64,000 nucleotides of DNA. Source: Nephrocerus scutellatus (Eukaryota > Arthropoda > Insecta > Diptera > Pipunculidae). The stretch lies in assembly GCA_947095585.1 (NCBI GenBank), contig OX352764.1:73737536-73801535 (forward strand), read 5' to 3'. This document shows positions 45,364-52,805 of the stretch, one piece after another. Each line of letters begins with the position of its first letter. Position 1 is the stretch's first letter. The position numbers and the translations under genes were made by a program. The notes below the pieces were generated by a model. It was not told where the DNA came from and ran no database searches. It was given only the letters and a program-made list of their open reading frames with translations.

Positions 45364-45626
45364 ACATACCTATAAGAAAGACAAGTATTAATTATATATT
45401 AGAACTCCATCGGTAATACGCTTACATACATAAGGTAATGAACAATCCACAATTATAGTTGTACTACCCGTATATGAAGCACAAATTCAACTGCGAACGT
45501 TTTAACCTCAACAACTTTAATATACGCTAATGGAGCTGGAATTGCCGCGGCCGCTGGCACCAGACAATAGGTCCTTTTTAAAGGATTTAAAGTGTACTCA
45601 TTCCAATTACAGGGCCTCGGATATGA

Positions 45627-45984
45627 GCTCATGCTCCTGCTCCAGCATGGTGGACAAAATGAAATCAGCTTATTTCCTAAATGCATATGTCAAATCAAAA
45701 TCAAATATAGGTCAGTAGATTATTATTTTGTTTTGTTAATGTAGTGAGCATTTTTCTTCTTTTCTCGTTTATGTTTGTTTGTTCAGTTCGCTTAGAAGTC
45801 GCGTGTGCAAAATAAAAATTCGATATTTATATAACTTATTATATATTTATATATGTATACTATTTATATTTTTATTTTATTTTAATACAACACGCGTATG
45901 TAACAAATTCAGACTTTGCATTGTATACTTCCTAAGTATTAATAAAATATTTTTTTTTTAATATTTTATAAGGAAAATAAGTTA
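45627..45984. other. No gene recognised
   Basis: AT-rich flank between the rRNA pseudogene and the LTR retrotransposon. The base block ATGT at 45985-45988 is the left target duplication of that element. Confidence 0.5.
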
Positions 45985-45988
45985 ATGT
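45985..45988. repeat. Target-site duplication ATGT (left; right copy 54001-54004)
   Basis: Four identical bases directly abut both LTR ends. Confidence 0.9.
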
Positions 45989-47190
45989 TGTAACGAAGTT
46001 CCCCTCGTTACAAACCCTATGTCTAAGTTTTCCGCTTGTCCGTCCGGTCATGTCACTCAGCACATTGGGTTTTGCCTCATAGCATGTACAAATTGCCGAT
46101 AGCCTGTACAAATTGCCGGCTGCCATATAAAACCATAGGCAGACAACCGCACATGCCGACACGGCGGGTATAGATCATACATGCTGGCAGGCCAAATGCC
46201 GATAGCAAGTACAAAGTGCCGACAGCCATATACACACAACATAACGTGTGTACCTTACCGGCAGCCACCACAAAGTAGTGGACACCCAACCAAACACGGG
46301 TAAATTATTTGCCTTCAAGTGACAAAATTCCCAACGAGTTCTCAAAAAATATCAATGAGGTTCGGCAACTTGTGCTCATAAATTTGTCGATTCCGACCAC
46401 GGGCAAAGTTCTCCACCGAACTCAGCCTAATACATTTTGCGTGCTGAGAGATCAGCAAAACATACATTTAATAGACTAGGCGACCGTCTCTAAACCGCGC
46501 AATAAATTTCAAAGTGTTCCAAGTCGAACACTTAAATTCATTTTTCCTAGACCGGACGACCGTCTATAAACCGCGTCAACCCACCTGTACTGTCGTGTCT
46601 TGACCAGAGGCCGTCAGTGTTCCGTTCCTATCTTACACTGTCGTGTCTTGACCAGAGGCCGTCAGTGTTCCGTTCCTATCTTACACTGTCGTGTCTTGAT
46701 CAGAGGCCGTCAGTGTTCCGTCTTTCCGCCGTCCCACTGTCGTGTCTTGACCAGAGGCCGTCAGTGTTTCCACCGTCCCACTGTCGTGTCTTGGCCAGAG
46801 GCCGTCAGTGTTCCTTCCACCTGTACTGTCGTGTCTTGACCAGAGGCCGTCAGTGTTCCGTCTCTCTCTTCCGCTGTCGTGTCTTGTCCAGAGGCCGTCA
46901 GCGTGCCGTACCTCTCTCTCTTCCGCTGTCGTGTCTCGTCCAGAGGCCGTCAGCGTTCCGTCTCTCTCTCTCTCTGTCGTGTCCTGACCAGGGGCCGTCA
47001 GCCATTCGTTATTATATTGGTGATGGTATAGTATGTAAGTTATAAGAAATGTTTAGTATAGATTAAGGAAACAAAAAAAAAAAGAATAAATAATAAAAGG
47101 AAATAATAAATAAACAATTTGTAACTCGAGACTTATCATTTGGACCCTGGAAGCCGCTGAGTCATACCTCAGCTGAGAAAACCCGTTACA
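45989..47190 (+). repeat. 5' LTR (1202 bp)
   Basis: It begins with a short palindrome, TGTAACGA-8 nt-TCGTTACA, and ends in CCCGTTACA. Three GTACAAA(T/G)TGCCG blocks lie at 46086, 46106 and 46209. A perfect inverted repeat AAGTGTTC/GAACACTT is at 46512-46519 and 46526-46533. A duplicated GACCGTCT(C/A)TAAACCGCG motif (about 46484 and 46558) includes a TATAAA-like core at about 46564. The nine-copy minisatellite occupies 46590-47001. AATAAATAATAAAAGG near 47083 could serve as polyadenylation signals. It differs from the 3' LTR by 7 extra bases (TCATACC, next to a TCA) near 47163. Confidence 0.96.
46590..47001 (+). repeat. LTR minisatellite, nine copies of a CTGTCGTGTCTTGACCAG core
   Basis: A core of about 28 bp (GTGTCTTGACCAGAGGCC plus flanks CTGTC and GTCAG) occurs nine times, with variable 7-24 bp pyrimidine-rich linkers (for example TTCCGTCTCTCTCTTCCG). 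The same array is present in the 3' LTR at 53407-53818. The 142-residue open frame through the array is a by-product of repeat length and composition. Confidence 0.93.
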
Positions 47191-47194
47191 AATT

Positions 47195-47212
47195 TGGCGC
47201 CCGAACAGGGAC
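47195..47212 (+). promoter_or_regulatory. Primer-binding site, tRNA-Lys type
   Basis: TGGCGCCCGAACAGGGAC starts 4 nt after the 5' LTR and is complementary to the 3' end of the tRNA-Lys that ends GTCCCTGTTCGGGCGCCA. It primes minus-strand DNA synthesis. Confidence 0.92.
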
Positions 47213-47263
47213 CTGACTTTTAAAATCATTTAACCGAAGACCGAGAAAGATATACTCGTCAGA

Positions 47264-48487
47264 ATGACCGAAGATCAACCAATTGGTATATACCAGTTGA
47301 AAAAGGATGAGTTAGTTGTGGAGTTGAACCGGCGTGGGTTGGACAGCACCGGTACGATGGACGAACTACGGAAGAGGTTGTCAACCGAGATCAAGAAAAA
47401 TAAATCTTGCCCAGATCTACGACCGAAAGAATGTTGGCCACCCGAAGTCCAACTACAAACGCTACAAGTACCACAAACCTCCCACCGACCGCCGATATCC
47501 GAAAGCAAACCCGACAGCAAACCGAATCAGGCTAACGTACCCAGTCAAACAACTATATCCGGCATATTCCCTACCGCTCGTCTACCACTTGCTGCACCAA
47601 CCGTTTATCCATCACATACACCGTCCGATGCCGATGTGATGGACAAGGTACGTAAGTGGAACGTCCGATACGATGGAAACAGTAACCCACTGGAGTTCCT
47701 AGAGCGGATAGAAGAGTTGGCCGATTGCTACCAACTGCCATTGAATAGAGTAGTAAGAACGCTACCCGAACTGCTGAAAACTTCTGCGTTAGCGTGGTAT
47801 CGAAATAACCGAGAGTTCATTACCACCTGGGACGAATTCAGCCGAGAGTTGCGTCAGTTCTTCCTTCCGAGACGATATAACACACAGCTGTTAGACAGAA
47901 TAAGAAGCCGCACCCAAATGGCACGAGAAAAGGGGAAAGAATACATCACCGCCATTCAAACCCTGATGAGGTGGCAGGTTTCCCTGAGTGCAGACGAGAG
48001 ACTTGATCGCATTTACGACAATCTCCGACCGGAATATCGATATTATATAAAACGGGGGGAATTCGTCACCCTGGCTGAATTAACCGCACTGGTAGAAGAC
48101 TTTGAGCTCTTGCAAGGCGAATTACCGGTATCACGCCCTACCGCTCCGCAGACTAGACCGATCGTACAATCATACCGAAATACCGCTCCACCGAACCGAA
48201 GCAATGGCCCCCCGTACCCTCCGACAGGGCCAATTACACGCAGGCTGACCGAAGGTCAAGAGCCACCATTTAACACCGCACCGCCGCCAGTCCGACCGCT
48301 CCAACCAACACCCACCTACAACAGAGAAAGTTGTTGTTGGTCCTGCGGACAACCAGGGCATACTAGACGCGTATGCCAAAACCGCAGAGTATTTTGCTCG
48401 CATTGTAGCACCGAAGGCGTTCAGAGCCGACACTGCAAATGCCAGGCGGGAAACGCCAACGGAACGTCCAACACCGTGAGACAATAG
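47264..48487 (+). CDS. gag: Gag polyprotein (407 aa) with SAP-like motif and zinc knuckle
   Basis: Structural protein that would form the particle and bind genomic RNA. The ATG at 47264 is the first one after the primer site. Residues about 7-40 (YQLKKDELVVELNRRGLDST and what follows) fit the SAP DNA/chromatin-binding helix-loop-helix pattern. A Gag capsid-type (retrotransposon gag family) region covers roughly 130-280, with WYRNNREFITTWDEFSRELR followed by QFFLPRRY. A Pro-rich linker leads to a CCHC zinc knuckle, CWSCGQPGHTRRVC (about 357-370). A second Cys-rich stretch (CSHCSTEGVQSRHCKC) is not a canonical CCHC. The frame is intact and ends at TAG 48485-48487. Pol overlaps in the -1 frame, and a slippery heptamer lies at codons 396-397, so a minority of ribosomes should make a Gag-Pol fusion. 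Confidence 0.95.
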   Translation: MTEDQPIGIYQLKKDELVVELNRRGLDSTGTMDELRKRLSTEIKKNKSCPDLRPKECWPPEVQLQTLQVPQTSHRPPISESKPDSKPNQANVPSQTTISGIFPTARLPLAAPTVYPSHTPSDADVMDKVRKWNVRYDGNSNPLEFLERIEELADCYQLPLNRVVRTLPELLKTSALAWYRNNREFITTWDEFSRELRQFFLPRRYNTQLLDRIRSRTQMAREKGKEYITAIQTLMRWQVSLSADERLDRIYDNLRPEYRYYIKRGEFVTLAELTALVEDFELLQGELPVSRPTAPQTRPIVQSYRNTAPPNRSNGPPYPPTGPITRRLTEGQEPPFNTAPPPVRPLQPTPTYNRESCCWSCGQPGHTRRVCQNRRVFCSHCSTEGVQSRHCKCQAGNANGTSNTVRQ

Positions 48488-51400
48488 ACGTTCCTCTAGT
48501 AACCACCAGTCTCACTCATTACGCAATACCGATAAGTTTAGGCCAACACACATTCAATGCCATAATCGACACCGGCGCCGGCCGATCGTGCATTGGTGAC
48601 GAGCTGCATAGCATATGCCAGACCGAAGGGATACCCGCCCAGCAAATTAACATGGTGTTGTTGTTGGCTGACAACTCGACAATTACGTCCCACCAAGCCT
48701 ACTCCTTGCCACTAAGCTGGGGAGAATGGACATTCACCCACGAGTTTGCGTATGTCCCAAACTTGAGTGACAAGTGCCTCATTGGGACTGATTTTCTGGC
48801 AAAGCATGGCTTTACCCTCAACCGTGGCGACAAAATAATTATGGCCACATCCGAACCGCCGTCCAACCTCCGAACACTGCAGACCGAAGCTCAGTGCTTA
48901 GAAAGATTTCTGGCCCAGGAGTTGCCCAAGTTCGAAGCCATGAAAGGGTCAACCTCCATGGCAGAGCATGTAATACGTCTCAAACACTCCAGACCATTCA
49001 AGCAGAGGTATATGCCTCGAAACCCCGCCATGCAGGCCATAATCAATGAAGAAATAAATCAACTGCTGGCTGAGGGTAAAATTGAGCCCTCTAATAGTCC
49101 ATATAGTTCGCCAATCGTCTTGGTAAAAAAGAAACAAGGGACTTGGAGATTATGTGTGGACTTTCGGCAACTCAACGAAGTGTCGATTAAAGATGCGTAC
49201 CCCTTACCACAAATAAATCACATCTTGGACAAGCTGAAAGGGGCTAGGTACATCTCCACCATAGATCTAAAGCAAGGATACTGGCAGATACCACTACACC
49301 CCTCCAGCCGGCAATTCACTGCCTTCACTGTCCCAGGTCGAGGCTTATATCAATGGAAGGTGATGCCGTTTGGGCTCCACTCTGCACCCGCAACCTTCCA
49401 ACGCCTCCTAGATCGTATTATCAGCCCAGAGCTAGAGCCATTTGCGTTTGCATATTTGGACGACATCATAGTCATAGGCAGTACCTTCTCCGAACACATG
49501 AGGGCCCTCACTGAAGTGTTCCGACGACTAGAGATTGCCAACTTAAAAATTAATTCCGAAAAGTGTGAGTTTGGCCGCTCAGAAATGAGGTACCTCGGGC
49601 ATATGATAAGCCAAGATGGCATCCATACCGACCCCGGTAAAATTGAAGCTATAAAAATGCTAACTGCACCATATAATGTCAAAGAACTCCGCCGAATACT
49701 AGGTATCGCATCCTGGTACAGACGATTTGTACCAAACTTCTCGACACTAGCCGCCCCGTTAACTAAACTATTAAAGAAGAAACAGAGGTGGCAGTGGGAC
49801 AAAGATCAGGAAAATGCATTCGAAATGTTGAAGACCAGATTAACGGAAGCACCAATCCTTGCTTGTCCTGATTTCTCGAAAGCCTTCCTGCTGCAGACAG
49901 ATGCTAGTGCGGAAGGACTTGGAGCGGTATTGTCGCAATCCATCGAAAATCAAGAACATGTCATTGCCTATGCTAGTCGTACGTTAAATGATGCCGAGAA
50001 AAATTATTCGGTGACCGAGCGTGAATGCTTGGCAGTAGTATGGGGCATCCGCAAGATGCGGCCCTATTTGGAGGGGTATCACTTTGTCGTGCATACTGAC
50101 CACCGCTCGCTAAAGTGGTTGCACACATTAGACAATCCGTCTGGTCGACTCGCACGCTGGGCGATCGAATTACAACAGTACGATTTCGAGATCCGCTACC
50201 GAAAAGGCTCTTTAAATACTGTAGCCGACGTACTGTCCAGACACCCAACCATAAGCTCACCCGTTCGAATTCTTTTACCGATTACTGCCACATGTCCATG
50301 GTATGAGACAAAGATTAAAATGGTTACAGAGCAACCGGAGAATAATCCCGATTACCAAGTGGTGGACAAAACCTTATACCGCCATATGTATAATCCCACC
50401 TACCATACTGAATCCGCCACGGTGGCGTGGAAGATATGTGTCCCAAAACCACTCCGCTGTCAGGTTATCCAAGAAAACCATACTGAAGTAACGGCAGGGC
50501 ATCTAGGCATTGCCAAAACCATCGCTAGAGTCGCCCAGAGTTATTATTGGCCTGGACTATTCCGAGATGTCGCTCGATTTGTTCGACGCTGTCAGACTTG
50601 CGTCCAGTACAAAGTCCCCGCCACAAAACCCGCCGGCAGGATGCATATGACCCCCACCGAACAGCCCTGGGAGGTAGTCTGTTCGGACTTCATTGGTCCA
50701 TTGCCCCGGTCCGCGAAAGGCAACACCGTCATATTGGTGTTTCACGATAAATTCACCAAATGGACCGAGTTCTTGGCTCTCCGAGATGCGACAACTCCAG
50801 CGCTAATTAAAGGATTTAAAGAGAGAATTTTAAGTCGATATGGGTGTCCCAAGAAGTTAGTTACCGACAATGGCCCTCAGTATAGGAGCAAACCATTTCA
50901 GACCCTACTGAACGAACTACATATCGAGCAACGTTTCACCCCTCCGTACACACCACAGGCCAATCCGACCGAACGCGTGAATAGGGTCATAAAAACTATG
51001 GTCGCCCAGTATGTCCAGAACGACCACCGCCGATGGGATGAACACCTACCAGAGTTCATGTTGGCTATAAACACCAGTCAACACGAATCCACCGGTTACA
51101 CCGCCGCCTACCTGAATTACGGTAGAGAACTCCGCCTTCCAAATACGCCAGCTATCAAACTAAATACCCCGCCAACCACCACCGAGAGAATCACCGCACT
51201 CAACGACATACTGGCGCTGGTACGAATCAACATGGCCAAAGCTTTCGGAAAACAAAAACGGTATTATGATTTACGACGTCGACCATGGGCACCCGACATA
51301 GGAGAGATGGTATATCTCCGCCACCGACCACTCTCCTCTGCTGTCAACAAATTTTCAGCAAAATTAGCCCCCCGCTACATAGGACCATTCCGAATCACCA

Positions 51401-52386
51401 AAAAACTGTCACCCGTTATCTATAAACTCCAAGGGTCAGAAAGAGAAGTGATTACCGCTCACGTAAAGGACCTAAAAAGAGATGAGAATATAGGCCACCC
51501 AGACATTTCCGAGGCAACCAGTATAAATACAACCGACGGTCAGCAACTTAGATCAGTCTCAGTCAGAATGTCGAAGCAATCGGTCGTTAAGTTTACCGAG
51601 CCACAGGCTGACCCAAGTACTAGGCGCAGGACAAAGCCGACCCCATTGGCACCACCAGTACAGCAGACAACAACCGGAGTGCTGCGAACTCGCATCTTTC
51701 GACGCAAACCTCCCCCCGCCAACCGACCGCTCAGCGCCGTGGAGGTAGCCAACCTTTGCCGAGTCGTCAGGAAGAAAAGGGAAGAGAGCACTACCAACCA
51801 AGCACCCGTCACCGAGCACGCAATAACCCGAACCAAATCCCCGATCACAATCAGAACGGTATCTCGATTTATACCCCCGGGCAACAGCAGCGCCTACACA
51901 TCCAGGCCAATCGAGGACGCTGCCTTCCCGGCAAACCTAGTGGCCACAACATCTCAGGCTGCACGGGTACGCCGCATCACAACCACGGCTAGAACAGCCA
52001 CAGCTCCCCGAGTGGCCCACACCTCCACAGTGGTCGCCCCTACCAGCAGTACCGGCACCATAGCGGGAAAAACTACCGGGAGCGTCAGTACGGCCAAAGG
52101 TACTGTTCCTGTCAAAATAACCGAACCTGAACCACAAATGGACGCCGGTCCTTCCAGCCAGTCCGTCGCACAACAAACCCCGACTAAGCCGATGGAGTTC
52201 CAAGGAGAATTTCTCGGCATCCGAATTCCGAATTCAACCAAAACAAAGTTCCGGTTACGAGGACCCCAAGGGTACATATACGGCCGACGCATCCGCAACG
52301 GCAGTATATATTTGAAGGGCCCGACCCGAGCTATTATAGTCAAGGATGGCCAAGTACAAGCGGCCGAAAAGAATAATTTAAATTAA
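48439..52386 (+). CDS. pol: Pol polyprotein (1315-aa frame): protease, RT, RNase H, integrase, C-terminal extension
   Basis: Expressed by -1 frameshifting from gag; the ATG at 48439 only marks the open frame, and the first fused residues follow codon 397 of gag. In frame numbering: aspartic protease with IIDTGAGRSCIG (DTG at 44-46). Reverse transcriptase about 190-480, with WRLCVDFRQLN and the catalytic YLDD at 339-342. RNase H about 480-610, with LQTDASAEGLGAVL and a TDHRSLKWL block. Integrase with an HHCC zinc domain (HTEVTAGH ... CQTC, about 682-730), then DDE residues in CSDFIG (about 749), VTDNGPQ (about 809) and NPTERVNR (34 residues later). A GPY/F-like module APRYIGPFRI is near 980. 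The last 300 or so residues, rich in Pro/Thr/Arg, match nothing I know. The frame is intact to TAA at 52384-52386. Confidence 0.95.
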   Translation: MPGGKRQRNVQHRETIDVPLVTTSLTHYAIPISLGQHTFNAIIDTGAGRSCIGDELHSICQTEGIPAQQINMVLLLADNSTITSHQAYSLPLSWGEWTFTHEFAYVPNLSDKCLIGTDFLAKHGFTLNRGDKIIMATSEPPSNLRTLQTEAQCLERFLAQELPKFEAMKGSTSMAEHVIRLKHSRPFKQRYMPRNPAMQAIINEEINQLLAEGKIEPSNSPYSSPIVLVKKKQGTWRLCVDFRQLNEVSIKDAYPLPQINHILDKLKGARYISTIDLKQGYWQIPLHPSSRQFTAFTVPGRGLYQWKVMPFGLHSAPATFQRLLDRIISPELEPFAFAYLDDIIVIGSTFSEHMRALTEVFRRLEIANLKINSEKCEFGRSEMRYLGHMISQDGIHTDPGKIEAIKMLTAPYNVKELRRILGIASWYRRFVPNFSTLAAPLTKLLKKKQRWQWDKDQENAFEMLKTRLTEAPILACPDFSKAFLLQTDASAEGLGAVLSQSIENQEHVIAYASRTLNDAEKNYSVTERECLAVVWGIRKMRPYLEGYHFVVHTDHRSLKWLHTLDNPSGRLARWAIELQQYDFEIRYRKGSLNTVADVLSRHPTISSPVRILLPITATCPWYETKIKMVTEQPENNPDYQVVDKTLYRHMYNPTYHTESATVAWKICVPKPLRCQVIQENHTEVTAGHLGIAKTIARVAQSYYWPGLFRDVARFVRRCQTCVQYKVPATKPAGRMHMTPTEQPWEVVCSDFIGPLPRSAKGNTVILVFHDKFTKWTEFLALRDATTPALIKGFKERILSRYGCPKKLVTDNGPQYRSKPFQTLLNELHIEQRFTPPYTPQANPTERVNRVIKTMVAQYVQNDHRRWDEHLPEFMLAINTSQHESTGYTAAYLNYGRELRLPNTPAIKLNTPPTTTERITALNDILALVRINMAKAFGKQKRYYDLRRRPWAPDIGEMVYLRHRPLSSAVNKFSAKLAPRYIGPFRITKKLSPVIYKLQGSEREVITAHVKDLKRDENIGHPDISEATSINTTDGQQLRSVSVRMSKQSVVKFTEPQADPSTRRRTKPTPLAPPVQQTTTGVLRTRIFRRKPPPANRPLSAVEVANLCRVVRKKREESTTNQAPVTEHAITRTKSPITIRTVSRFIPPGNSSAYTSRPIEDAAFPANLVATTSQAARVRRITTTARTATAPRVAHTSTVVAPTSSTGTIAGKTTGSVSTAKGTVPVKITEPEPQMDAGPSSQSVAQQTPTKPMEFQGEFLGIRIPNSTKTKFRLRGPQGYIYGRRIRNGSIYLKGPTRAIIVKDGQVQAAEKNNLN
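48448..48515 (+). promoter_or_regulatory. -1 ribosomal frameshift signal: GGGAAAC plus predicted pseudoknot
   Basis: GGGAAAC (48448-48454) is a canonical X XXY YYZ slippery heptamer, read in the gag frame as GGA AAC. After 6 nt, stem 1 pairs GGAACGTC (48461-48468) with GACGTTCC (48487-48494), 8 of 8 bases. Stem 2 pairs loop bases GTGAGAC (48476-48482) with GTCTCAC (48509-48515), 7 of 7. The connecting loops are 7, 4 and 14 nt. Spacing and topology are those of H-type frameshift pseudoknots. The fused protein would be about 1707 aa. Confidence 0.88.
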
Positions 52387-52394
52387 GATATATG

Positions 52395-52544
52395 GCCGAA
52401 TAACAAAAAAAAAAAATAATAATAAAATAAAAGATGGACCGTTATTCGGCAGACAGTCCACACGTAATTATAAGGAAATAAGTTTTTATAACCGGATAAC
52501 CAAAAAAAAAATATAATAAAATCAAAGATGGACGGTTATTCGGC
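52395..52544 (+). promoter_or_regulatory. Duplicated hairpin with A-rich loop in the 3' UTR
   Basis: Copy 1: GCCGAATAAC (52395-52404) pairs perfectly with GTTATTCGGC (52441-52450) around 36 A-rich nt. Copy 2: CCGGATAAC (52492-52500) pairs with GTTATTCGG (52535-52543) with one mismatch, again around an A-rich loop. Both copies keep AAAGATGGAC before the right arm and GTCCACAC after it, so this is a tandem duplication of one structured unit. Confidence 0.85.
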
Positions 52545-52795
52545 GAAGGTCCACACAATATTTTCTTTCTCATATAATAATATCAATTCAATTATAAGAA
52601 ATCGTTATTAGATTGTAAGAAAATCCTGTATTTCAAATTAAAATTATCGTTAAGAAAATCGTTATGAAGTGAATTGTAGAAAAACCTTTATTTAAAAATG
52701 AATTACATTTAAGTTTTGACTGAAAATGAAATAGTAGTACCGCTAGAACCTCGTCCACCGGCCCCGTACCCGTAGAACTATCCACCCCCCGAAGT

Positions 52796-52805
52796 AAGAG
52801 GGGAA
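52796..52805 (+). promoter_or_regulatory. Polypurine tract
   Basis: AAGAGGGGAA directly abuts the 3' LTR, the position where plus-strand DNA synthesis is primed. Confidence 0.9.

Larger units (their letters stand above)
43500..45626 (-). rRNA. 18S rRNA pseudogene (3' two-thirds), with two insertions
   Basis: On the minus strand the end matches the universal 18S 3' terminus: the complement of AATGATCCTTCCGCAGGTTC starts at about 43501. Other conserved landmarks, given as plus-strand text, are GACCTCTCGGTCTAGGAAAT (43795), CCCAGGACATCTAAGGGCAT (44392), TTAAGCCGCAGGCTCCACTC (44758), CTTTCGTCAATTCCTTTAAG (about 44790) and GGAGCTGGAATTGCCGCGGC (45533). Similarity fades after GGGCCTCGGATATGAG at about 45626, so roughly the 5' 600 nt of the gene is absent. 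Two insertions interrupt it, at 43841-44380 and 45258-45363. Substitutions in normally invariant helices (GATTTGAGGTGTGTAC where flies have GACGGGCGGTGTGTAC) and a deletion near 45567 show that it is a decayed rDNA orphon. Confidence 0.93.

Noticed and set aside
45530..45718. 62-residue plus-strand open frame
   Set aside because: It crosses the antisense of conserved 18S rRNA sequence.
46617..47045. 142-residue open frame in the 5' LTR (and its copy at 53434-53862)
   Set aside because: It is produced by the nine-copy minisatellite and shows no protein-like composition or start context; both LTRs carry it simply because they are copies.
47195..47212. Lentivirus-like primer site as a sign of a vertebrate retrovirus
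   Set aside because: The site depends on a universally conserved tRNA-Lys; pol order, 4-bp target duplication, lack of env and the insect context show a gypsy-type retrotransposon.
48170..48484. Antisense open frames across gag and pol (for example 48484-48170, 49802-49350, 52343-51954)
   Set aside because: They are shadows of the intact gag and pol frames in a GC-richer region, with no recognisable motif.
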